Assembly: GCA_020430865.1 (NCBI GenBank)
Contig: JAGQIY010001492.1
Coordinates: 1-7,709, forward strand
DNA from: Myxococcales bacterium
GTDB taxonomy: Bacteria > Myxococcota > Polyangia > Polyangiales > Polyangiaceae
Length of the DNA stretch: 7,709 bases
Reading direction: 5' to 3'
Within the stretch, counting starts at the first letter, position 1. Each line of letters starts with the position of its first letter. The notes under the pieces were generated by a model. It ran no database searches. It was given only the letters and a program-made list of their open reading frames with translations, and was not told the origin of the DNA. This document shows, one piece after another, positions 1 through 5,952 of the stretch. The position numbers were made by a program, and so were the translations under genes.

Positions 1-56
1 CCGCTCAGGCTGGAGGCGGCGATGAGAACGAAGGAAGCGATGAAGGGCGCGCGCAT
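1..56 (-). CDS. N-terminus of an exported protein, cut by the window edge
   Basis: Reading the minus strand from an ATG at 56 down to base 1 gives MRAPFIASFVLIAASSLSG. This is a classic signal-peptide start: one Arg, then a hydrophobic core, then small residues. Only about 18 codons lie inside the window, so neither the family nor the function can be told. An in-frame ATG at 98 would add 14 residues (MLRNPTRPTYFHLT), and their codons are also GC-rich at the third position, so the start is uncertain. Neither candidate has a clear Shine-Dalgarno sequence. The gene runs in the same direction as the PilZ gene that stops at 135, so the two may be co-transcribed. Seen: the open frame and the hydrophobic N-terminus. 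Inferred: Sec export. Confidence 0.5.
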   Translation of the reverse strand, partial: MRAPFIASFVLIAASSLS

Positions 57-134
57 GGTCAGATGGAAGTAGGTCGGGCGAGTCGGGTTACGCAACATCT
101 TGGCGTTGATTGTTTGGGGGGGAGAGCGCTCCAA

Positions 135-509
135 TCAGGCAACCAGCGCGCCGCGCAAGGTCGCCAGGTCGACGTGCTCCGCGAGGCTCAGGCGATCCGC
201 GTCGCTCACGCGCTCGAAGCGAAACGCTGCCTGAGAGCCGAAACTCCAGATGCGGCGGGCGAGGACGTGGATCGCACCGTGACGCTCGGGGAGGTACAGC
301 TCGAGGGTCAGCAGGCTCGGGCCTGCGCCGTCTCCTCTCGTGCGCAGGATGATGGCGCCAGACGCAGACAGCTCGATACAGCGCGAACGCGCCTTCAGGC
401 TGCCTTCCCGCACGGTAACGGGGAAGTCCGTGCGTGCTCTCGCGCCGCGTCGCAGGCGCAGGCTCTGGTTGCGCGTACGCCTCGGATCCATGGTGTCGAT
501 GATGTCCAC
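135..509 (-). CDS. PilZ domain protein (possible c-di-GMP effector)
   Basis: A single-domain protein of 124 residues that matches the PilZ fold from end to end. An Arg-rich stretch RRGARAR (about residues 20-26) corresponds to the RxxxR ligand motif and is followed by the first strand, TDFPVTVRE. ELSASGAII (about 46-54) corresponds to the (D/N)xSxxG motif. ARRIWSFGSQAAFRFERV (about 85-102) is the typical closing beta-hairpin, and a short helix ends the protein. PilZ proteins usually bind cyclic di-GMP and pass the signal to motility, polysaccharide or envelope machinery. Here the first residue of the second motif is Glu instead of Asp or Asn, so binding may be altered. The GTG start at 509 is chosen because a GGAGGT lies 5 bases upstream. 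ATGs at 545 and 491 are in frame but badly placed relative to it. It is transcribed divergently from the transpeptidase gene. No membrane segment or partner domain is present. Confidence 0.82.
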   Translation of the reverse strand: MDIIDTMDPRRTRNQSLRLRRGARARTDFPVTVREGSLKARSRCIELSASGAIILRTRGDGAGPSLLTLELYLPERHGAIHVLARRIWSFGSQAAFRFERVSDADRLSLAEHVDLATLRGALVA

Positions 510-514
510 GTGTG

Positions 515-520
515 ACCTCC
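515..520 (-). promoter_or_regulatory. Shine-Dalgarno site of the PilZ gene
   Basis: The minus strand reads GGAGGT here, followed by 5 bases and then GTG (509-507). This near-perfect anti-16S match decides the start. The longer reading from ATG 545 would place the site inside the coding region, and the ATG at 491 would be 23 bases away. Confidence 0.7.
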
Positions 521-747
521 CAAACGTCCAGGCGACGCTCCCCACAGTGCGTTGAGCGCCGCGTCCTCAGCAGCCCGTGCTGGGGCTCGAACTGCGAACG
601 CGATCGTACGGAGGGCCGCTCCAGCGGGGCCAAGTTCAAGTGCAGTAAGCGCTGATCCGAGCTGCGTAACCTGCTGGAATTGCTCTCTTCATGAAGGGGA
701 TCCAGATGTCTTGCATAAGTCCTCGCCGAGCTCATGCGAGGCGTCAC

Positions 748-759
748 CCTACATGTAGG
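748..759. promoter_or_regulatory. Perfect 12-bp palindrome, candidate operator
   Basis: CCTACATGTAGG is its own reverse complement over 12 bases. It ends 30 bases before the preferred start (790) of the transpeptidase gene. It is more AT-rich than its surroundings, and dyads of this kind in promoter regions are often operators for dimeric regulators. No regulator can be named from the sequence. Chance occurrence cannot be excluded. Confidence 0.35.
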
Positions 760-789
760 TTTCTTGGCCGAGGGCCGGGGATCTCCCGT

Positions 790-2184
790 ATGCGGGTGAG
801 CGTGCTGCCGACCAACTTGCCCCCCGTCCGCGACATGATCCTGCAAGCGGAGCACTGGTTCCCCAGCGCTCGCAGCGTGATCGCACGCCTGCGTCCGACC
901 TGGCGTACCACGCTCCCCGTCGTGCTCTCCTTGGGTGTGCTGGCTGCGATCCCTCACACGCTCCATGCGGAAGCAAGCGCCGCGGAACCTCAGCCCACGG
1001 AAGCACAGGCGGCGCCGCCGCAGGTGCCTCCGCCGCCCGCAGTGATCCTGGCCTCGACGACCGGCGACCCCGAGCTGCCGGCCAGCGCGCCGAAGGCACC
1101 CCGGGTCGATCTGTCCCACCTGCGCTACGACGACGGCAAAGCGTACGCCAAGGCGGACGATGGCAGCGAGGCGGAGCTCACCATCGATCCTCACGTCCAG
1201 CAAGGCGTCGAACGACTCCTGCGCCGCGCACACCCGGTGAGAGGCGCCATCGTCGTCACCGACACGCGCACCGGCAAGGTGGTCGCCGTCGCTGACGCGA
1301 CCCATGACAAGCCCGCTGGCGGCCGCGTCGCCTTCGGCTACGCCGCGCCCACCGCGAGCCTGTTCAAGATGGTGACGGCCGCCGCGCTGCTGGAGCACGC
1401 TCACGTCTCCCCCAAGCTTCGCGTCTGTACCGACGGCGGCCATCGCCGCATCGAGCGCAAGCACCTGGAGCCCGCCAAGGGCCCTCACGCGCTCTGCGCC
1501 CCGTTCTGGAGCGCGCTGGGACATAGCCGCAACGCCGTGTTCGCACAGCTTGCGACGCGCTTCCTGATGCGAGATCAGCTGGCCGAGACGGCGCAGCGGT
1601 TCGGCTTCAATCAGGACCTCCCCTTCTCCCAGAAGGCCGTCGTGGGCCACACCGAAATTCCCTACAACGACCTGGAGTTCGCACGCACGGCGGCCGGCTT
1701 CGGCGACACCCAGTTCACCGCGCTCGGCGCCGCCCACGCTGCGTCGATCATCGCCCACGCGGGTCGCGATTCCGAGCTCACCCTGGTGCAGAAGTGGAAG
1801 GGCTACCAGGCGCCGGACGACGTCCAGCTCGGCGAGCGACGCTTCAAGCGCAGCACCGCGCGCTTGATGCGCAAGATGATGGAGCTGACCGTCAGCGGCG
1901 GGACCTCCCTGGAGGCGTTCAGCCGCAAGGACGGTATGAGCTACCTGCCGAACATCCGCGTGGCGGGCAAGACCGGAACCTTGAAGCCGACCCGCAAGTC
2001 GCCGACGACGTCCTGGTTCGTCGGCTTCGCGCCATCGCGCTCACCTCACGTCGTCGTCAGCGTGCTGCTGATGAACGACGACGTCTGGTACTACAAGGCG
2101 AACGAAGTGGCGCGAGACGTGCTGCGCCTCTACTACGAGAAGCAGCCCGGCGTGACGAACCCCTTCGACGCGGACCACGACTGA
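790..2184 (+). CDS. Penicillin-binding protein, transpeptidase domain only
   Basis: Read from 790 this is a 464-residue envelope protein. An N-terminal hydrophobic segment (TLPVVLSLGVLAAI, about residues 41-54) acts as a signal peptide or anchor. A Pro/Ala-rich linker (about 61-103) follows, then a penicillin-binding transpeptidase domain. The domain opens with AELTIDPHVQQGVERLL (about 128-144), as in PBP2/FtsI-type enzymes. All three active-site motifs are present: SLFK (nucleophile Ser190, Lys193), SRN (246-248) and KTG (394-396). It should therefore be a periplasmic DD-transpeptidase that cross-links peptidoglycan and is acylated by beta-lactams. There is no transglycosylase domain and no room for the usual class B pedestal, so it is shorter than MrdA or FtsI. 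ATG 790 is preferred because GGGGA lies 8 bases upstream and coding-like codon use begins there. In-frame ATGs at 691, 706 and 835 and a GTG at 877 are alternatives. It stands alone, with no shape or division genes beside it. Which PBP class it replaces, if any, is unknown. Confidence 0.85.
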   Translation: MRVSVLPTNLPPVRDMILQAEHWFPSARSVIARLRPTWRTTLPVVLSLGVLAAIPHTLHAEASAAEPQPTEAQAAPPQVPPPPAVILASTTGDPELPASAPKAPRVDLSHLRYDDGKAYAKADDGSEAELTIDPHVQQGVERLLRRAHPVRGAIVVTDTRTGKVVAVADATHDKPAGGRVAFGYAAPTASLFKMVTAAALLEHAHVSPKLRVCTDGGHRRIERKHLEPAKGPHALCAPFWSALGHSRNAVFAQLATRFLMRDQLAETAQRFGFNQDLPFSQKAVVGHTEIPYNDLEFARTAAGFGDTQFTALGAAHAASIIAHAGRDSELTLVQKWKGYQAPDDVQLGERRFKRSTARLMRKMMELTVSGGTSLEAFSRKDGMSYLPNIRVAGKTGTLKPTRKSPTTSWFVGFAPSRSPHVVVSVLLMNDDVWYYKANEVARDVLRLYYEKQPGVTNPFDADHD

Positions 2185-2248
2185 CACGCCGCCTCGAAGC
2201 GACTGGCAGGCTGGTGCGAGTCTGCGCGGGCACGGTGGGTTCGAGATG

Positions 2249-2272
2249 GCAGGGTGTCCTTCGACACCCTGC
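2249..2272. terminator. Perfect 10-bp stem-loop between convergent genes
   Basis: GCAGGGTGTC (2249-2258) and GACACCCTGC (2263-2272) are exact reverse complements around a 4-base loop, CTTC. The stem extends by a G-U and a T-A pair to 2247-2274. It lies 65 bases past the transpeptidase stop and takes in part of the stop codon (2272-2274) of the opposing DUF2330 gene, so it could end transcripts from both sides. No T-run follows on either strand, so classical intrinsic termination is not assured. It may instead be a 3'-end stabilising hairpin. Confidence 0.5.
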
Positions 2273-4002
2273 TAGCGGCGGCGCCTCCGCAACCAGAGTC
2301 CGAGACCGAGCAGTAGCCCCGCAGCGCCCGACCCGCGACCCGCCGGGCTGGTGGCGCTGAACTGACAGGCGCCATCCTTCTTCTCCTCGCCCGCGCCAGC
2401 GCTCGCCGAAGGCGCCGCGGCAGGGTCCTTCTCGTCTGCCTTGCCGGGCAGGCCGAGGGAGGCCACGGGGGTGATCACGACTTTCTCCGGATCGACTTCC
2501 TTGCGGTTGCGCGTCGCCAGGTCCTCGGCGACCCAGATCTTGCGCAACCCGCGGTAGGTGCGCGGCGGCTTGCCCCAGCGCCAGCGATTGGGGTTGTCAC
2601 ATTTCAGCACGGAAATATCTGGGTGGAGGTTGATGTAGCGCATCTGGAGCATGCTGCGATCGGCCGGCTTGGACTCGATGGGCAGCTCGCCCTTCGGTCC
2701 CTTCGGCAGCTCGACGCCGCCGCGCATGTTCTTTGCGGGACCGATCTCGATGTCCTGCTTCAAGGACTCCTTGTCGAAGCGGTGGTGGAGCCGACTCAGG
2801 ATGTAGGAGTGGCGCTCGATCAGCGCCTTTCGTCGTGCGATCTCCTTGCGACCGATGTCGTCCGCCTTCTTCTCTTCCTTCTTCTTGGCGTCGTAGAGCT
2901 TCTTCTCTTCCTCGGTGCGATCCGGAGGCTCGGGGTTGCGCACGTCCTCTGGCAGGGTCTCCTCGAAGACGTCCGCCCCGAGGCTCAAGAGCTCGTGGAT
3001 GTACAGCGGCGGGTTCGGGCAGGGCTGGCCGCACTCCAGGGTGCTCCAGGCGTACTCGTTGAGCACCCCTTTGGGGTTCTTCGCCAGCAGCTTGTCGTGC
3101 AGCGCCGCGTAGAACTCGCCCATGCGCTCCTTCACCTTGAACTCGACGTTGAGGTTCGTCGGGGGGAACACGTTGTCGTAGTTCTTCGCCTCGTAGCGGT
3201 TCTTGGGGTCCATCACCATGACCACGAGCTCCTGCTTCTTTCCGCCGGAGCTGAGGAGGCCGAGAGTCGACGGGATCTTCGTATAGTTTGTTTCCGTCCA
3301 GAAACGGATTGGGCTGAGCTGTGCGCGCCCGTCGCCGACCAGCTCGACCTTCGCTTGGTCGACGGTCGCAACCAAGAACCGCTGCTTGGCTTCGACGTAG
3401 GGCTTCACGGCCTCGGCCGTGCCGGCAGGAAGCTTGTAACCCTGCTTCTCCAGCCACCCTGTTATGTTGGCGGAGTCCGCTTGATCCAGCAGCTTGAACG
3501 TGTACTCGCTCGCGTGCTTGAACTCGGGCTCGACGGTGAGCGTCATCTCCTTCGCTGCCTTTCCACCAGGCGGAGGGGCGCCACCGCCAAGGAACGCAGT
3601 GTCCGAGGACGCCTTGAGATTGCGCTCCCACTCTTGCTCCGGCGAGCCCGACTCGCAGGGGTCCATCTCCCAGAACTCGTGGAACCGCGGCGCAGTGAGC
3701 TGATCGACTCGAGTCACGAACTCGCGCTTGAGCGTGGTGACGTGATCCATCGAGACGTCCTCGGGCAACGGCATCACCAGCGCGAACTCCTGGCTGGGGC
3801 CGTCGTAGTCAGTCATCACGGTCACCACCGTGCGCTGATCGCGGTGCATGACGACGACCTCGGTGGACTCGCTGATCCGGGGCTGATCGTCCTTTCCAAC
3901 GAAGAAGCCAGGAAGGGCGTGCGCGCTGGGCGCGAGCAGGGCCGTAGCGAAACCGGGCAGCAGAGCCGCCAGAGCAAACCGAGAGAACACACGTTTGGAC
4001 AT
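2272..4002 (-). CDS. DUF2330 surface protein with MYXO-CTERM sorting tail
   Basis: A 576-residue exported protein. Residues 1-29 form a signal peptide ending in PSAHA, with cleavage likely before LPGFFVG. The N-terminal half matches the DUF2330 family: FFVGKDDQPRISESTEVVVM, VVTVMTDYDGPSQEFALVMPLP and the TAPRFHEFWEMDPCE segment (to about residue 117) are its typical landmarks. The function of this family is unknown. A Glu/Lys-rich stretch (about 362-392) looks helical, possibly coiled coil. The C-terminus is a MYXO-CTERM-type tail: Cys546, a small-residue spacer, the hydrophobic run 559-571, then five Arg. Such tails are thought to be cut by a membrane protease (myxosortase), leaving the protein on the cell surface. 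ATG 4002 is chosen because the signal peptide begins there. The open frame runs on upstream to 4659, but that part lies in the spacer and antisense to the dehydrogenase. No clear ribosome binding site is visible. It is divergent from the acyl-CoA dehydrogenase gene. Confidence 0.87.
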   Translation of the reverse strand: MSKRVFSRFALAALLPGFATALLAPSAHALPGFFVGKDDQPRISESTEVVVMHRDQRTVVTVMTDYDGPSQEFALVMPLPEDVSMDHVTTLKREFVTRVDQLTAPRFHEFWEMDPCESGSPEQEWERNLKASSDTAFLGGGAPPPGGKAAKEMTLTVEPEFKHASEYTFKLLDQADSANITGWLEKQGYKLPAGTAEAVKPYVEAKQRFLVATVDQAKVELVGDGRAQLSPIRFWTETNYTKIPSTLGLLSSGGKKQELVVMVMDPKNRYEAKNYDNVFPPTNLNVEFKVKERMGEFYAALHDKLLAKNPKGVLNEYAWSTLECGQPCPNPPLYIHELLSLGADVFEETLPEDVRNPEPPDRTEEEKKLYDAKKKEEKKADDIGRKEIARRKALIERHSYILSRLHHRFDKESLKQDIEIGPAKNMRGGVELPKGPKGELPIESKPADRSMLQMRYINLHPDISVLKCDNPNRWRWGKPPRTYRGLRKIWVAEDLATRNRKEVDPEKVVITPVASLGLPGKADEKDPAAAPSASAGAGEEKKDGACQFSATSPAGRGSGAAGLLLGLGLWLRRRRR

Positions 4003-4173
4003 CGGGGCGGAGGCTACCAAATGCACCGACCTCGCGCCGCTCATCCCACCCACTCGCGCGTCGCCCCTTTCTCGCTCGCTGTAACTTTGCGACGCCGCCA
4101 CAGGAGCGCCGATCTCGGCCTGGATCCAGCCGGGATTGATTGCCTCGTTGGCCGGCGCTAGTGAGGCCGAACC
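4003..4173. other. Divergent intergenic spacer, DUF2330 gene and acyl-CoA dehydrogenase operon
   Basis: This spacer of 171 bases lies between two divergent starts and must contain promoters in both directions. A GAGG at 4163-4166, 7 bases before the dehydrogenase ATG, is a modest ribosome binding site. Possible -35 hexamers on the plus strand (TTGCGA 4087-4092, TTGATT 4136-4141) lack good -10 partners at 17 bases, so no promoter is called. No operator-like dyad stands out. Confidence 0.5.
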
Positions 4174-5310
4174 ATGCGCCTCGAGCTCACCGAAACCCAA
4201 GCGTTGATCCAGAACACCGCGCGCGAGTTCGCCACGCGCGAGATTCGCCCGAAGGCGGCGGAACTGGATCGGACGGAGCGCTTCCCGGAAGAGCTGGTGC
4301 GCGGACTGGCGGAGCTCGGTCTGCTCGGCGTGAACGTGAGTGAGGAATACGGTGGGGCGGGCGCGGGCGTCGTGGCCTATAGCCTGGCGATGATCGAGGT
4401 CGCCAAGGCTTGTGCCTCGACCGCCGTGACCATGGCGGTAACCAACATGGTCGCAGAGGTGATCGAGCGCTTTGGTTCCCCGGAGCAACGCGCGCATCAT
4501 GTCCCGAAGATCACCAGCGGCGAGCACCTGACTGGCGCGTTCGCACTGAGCGAGCCAGGAGCCGGCAGCGACCCCGGCTCGATGACCACCACCGCCAAGC
4601 AGATCGATGGCGGCTGGGTCATCGACGGGCAGAAGCAGTGGATCACGAATGGTGGTCACGCCGGAGTGTTCGTGGTTTGGGCCAGAACCGGCGGCCCCGG
4701 CACCAAGGGCGTGTCATGTTTCCTCGTGGATAAGAATGCCGCGGGTCTGTCGATCGGCAAGAAGGAAGACAAGCTGGGTCTGCGCGCTTCGAACACCGTT
4801 CCCCTCACCTTCGACGGGGTGCAGGTGCCACAGTCTGCGCTGCTCGGCGAGCTGGGAGGAGGCTTCAAGATCGCCATGATGGCACTCGATGGCGGTCGCA
4901 TCGGCATTGGCTCTCAGGCGATTGGAATCGCCTCCGCCGCCCAGGCGGACTCGGTGCGCTACGCGCGGGAGCGGAAGCAGTTCGGCCAGCCGATCGCCGA
5001 CTTCCAGGCGATTCAGTGGATGCTCGCCGATAACCGCACGGAACTGGATGCGGCGAAGCTCCTGTGCTGGCGGGCAGCGACGTTGAAGGAGCAGGGGGTT
5101 CCGTTCAGCCGCGAAGCCTCCATGGCCAAGGTGTTCGCGAGCGAAGCGGCGAATCGCATCTGTAATCGGGCAGTTCAGATCCACGGTGGCTACGGCTACA
5201 CCCGGGAGTTCCCAGTCGAGCGCTATCTGCGGGACGTCCGCGTGACGACGATCTACGAGGGCACGAGCCAGATCCAGCGCATCGTGATCGCGCGCGAGTT
5301 GCTCAGCTGA
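4174..5310 (+). CDS. Acyl-CoA dehydrogenase
   Basis: A 378-residue flavoenzyme of the usual short- to medium-chain acyl-CoA dehydrogenase length. It oxidises acyl-CoA to trans-2-enoyl-CoA using FAD and passes electrons to electron-transfer flavoprotein in the cytoplasm. Domains in order are the N-terminal helical domain (about 1-115), the middle beta domain with the flavin signature FALSEPGAGSDPGS (123-136) and WITNGG (156-161), and the C-terminal helical domain. The last carries RKQFGQPI (267-274), IHGGYGYTREFPVERYLRD (336-354) and the catalytic base Glu362 in YEGTS. Glu at this position is typical of short-chain, medium-chain and glutaryl- or butyryl-type enzymes. Isovaleryl and long-chain enzymes place it elsewhere. 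The exact substrate cannot be read from sequence. It is the first gene of a two-gene operon, and its TGA shares its last base with the ATG of the NUDIX gene. No ETF or thiolase gene is nearby in the window. Confidence 0.95.
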   Translation: MRLELTETQALIQNTAREFATREIRPKAAELDRTERFPEELVRGLAELGLLGVNVSEEYGGAGAGVVAYSLAMIEVAKACASTAVTMAVTNMVAEVIERFGSPEQRAHHVPKITSGEHLTGAFALSEPGAGSDPGSMTTTAKQIDGGWVIDGQKQWITNGGHAGVFVVWARTGGPGTKGVSCFLVDKNAAGLSIGKKEDKLGLRASNTVPLTFDGVQVPQSALLGELGGGFKIAMMALDGGRIGIGSQAIGIASAAQADSVRYARERKQFGQPIADFQAIQWMLADNRTELDAAKLLCWRAATLKEQGVPFSREASMAKVFASEAANRICNRAVQIHGGYGYTREFPVERYLRDVRVTTIYEGTSQIQRIVIARELLS

Positions 5311-5912
5311 TGCCACCGGTACCGCTCGATTCCGTCCGCCAGGTCCTGAGCACCCTGGAAGTCGACGACGGCAGCACAGCGATCGCCGGTGGTGGCCGCT
5401 ACGCGGCCGTCGCGGCCGTGCTTCGCCCAGCGGCGGGCGACACGGAGGTGTTGTTGATTCGTCGCGCCGAACACGACGGCGACCCCTGGTCGGGTCACAT
5501 GGCGTTTCCGGGAGGCCGCCACGACCCCGAGGACACCTCACTGCTCTACACCGCGGAGCGAGAAACCCAGGAAGAGGTAGGCCTCGACTTGCGTCAGAGT
5601 GCGCGGCTCCTGGGCGCGTTACCTCGAATCCCTGCGGTAGCACGCGGCAAGCGCCTCGGCCTGGCCATCGCGCCGTTCGTCTTCGAGCTCGAAGGCCAAG
5701 CCGTGCTGAGTCCAAACCACGAGGTCAGCGAGGCGCTCTGGGCTCCGCTGGGACCCCTGCTGAGCGGAGAGCGCGATATCAAGCACGCCTACGACTGGCA
5801 AGGCCAGCGCGTGTACCTGCCCGCGTACGACGTCGATGGCCGCACGGTGTGGGGACTCACCTACCAGATGCTCCAGATCCTGTTCGACCGGCTGCGCGGC
5901 GCCGCGCGCTAG
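5310..5912 (+). CDS. NUDIX hydrolase, CoA-pyrophosphatase (NudL-like) type
   Basis: A 200-residue NUDIX enzyme, which hydrolyses a nucleoside diphosphate linked to another group. The segment PWSGHMAFPGGRHDPEDTSL (59-78), followed by RETQEEVGL (84-92), gives a Nudix box with metal-binding Glu85, Glu88 and Glu89. The distance from GG to RE is two residues longer than in the textbook box, which matches the spacing remembered for E. coli NudL. WGLTYQMLQIL near the C-terminus (181-191) is also typical of that group. NudL-type enzymes split CoA or its derivatives into 3',5'-ADP and (acyl)phosphopantetheine. The start overlaps the dehydrogenase stop (TGATG), so translation is probably coupled. Context thus supports a CoA or acyl-CoA substrate, but this is inference. 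Several other NUDIX substrates remain possible. Confidence 0.88.
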   Translation: MPPVPLDSVRQVLSTLEVDDGSTAIAGGGRYAAVAAVLRPAAGDTEVLLIRRAEHDGDPWSGHMAFPGGRHDPEDTSLLYTAERETQEEVGLDLRQSARLLGALPRIPAVARGKRLGLAIAPFVFELEGQAVLSPNHEVSEALWAPLGPLLSGERDIKHAYDWQGQRVYLPAYDVDGRTVWGLTYQMLQILFDRLRGAAR

Positions 5913-5952
5913 GCCGCGTAGACCTTGGCGCGCTGCTGCCCCGCGGGCGCGC

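Larger units (their letters stand above)
510..789. other. Divergent intergenic spacer between PilZ and transpeptidase genes
   Basis: This spacer of about 280 bases must hold the promoters of both flanking genes. No convincing -35/-10 pair could be assigned by eye. An open frame from 691 continues into the transpeptidase gene. Its first 33 codons use many A/T-ending or rare codons (ATA, AGT, AGG, TTT, CTT), unlike the GC-ending codons after 790, so this stretch reads as non-coding. It contains a short inverted repeat, CCTCGC at 721-726 with GCGAGG at 736-741, and a perfect palindrome at 748-759. A TTCGA-containing stretch near 585-600 does not fold as a tRNA. Confidence 0.6.

Noticed and set aside
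580..605. TTCGA-containing stretch resembling a tRNA T-arm on the minus strand
   Set aside because: The bases flanking the loop do not pair into a 5-bp T-stem, and no acceptor or anticodon arm could be found.
691..789. Longer N-terminus of the transpeptidase from ATG 691 or 706
   Set aside because: AAGGGGAT before 706 resembles a ribosome binding site, but codons in this stretch are A/T-ending and rare, unlike those after 790, and the peptide adds only a basic Cys-containing stretch. Kept as an alternative only.
88..1758. Long minus-strand open frame of 556 codons antisense to the transpeptidase
   Set aside because: It lies opposite a gene with complete catalytic motifs and also overlaps the PilZ gene. 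Its translation is Arg/Gly/His-rich with no recognisable domain, as expected of a mirror frame in GC-rich DNA.
2623..4161. Plus-strand open frame of 512 codons antisense to the DUF2330 gene
   Set aside because: The opposite strand carries a signal peptide, family landmarks and a sorting tail. The plus-strand product is a low-complexity Leu/Val/Arg/His mirror with no domain.
4003..4659. Upstream extension of the DUF2330 reading frame
   Set aside because: It would place about 219 residues before a good signal peptide and run antisense to the acyl-CoA dehydrogenase.
5913..5952. GC-rich inverted repeat as a terminator between the NUDIX and lipoprotein genes
   Set aside because: Only GCGCGC runs pair, with an uneven loop and no T-run. 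GCGCGC is self-complementary and frequent by chance in this DNA.
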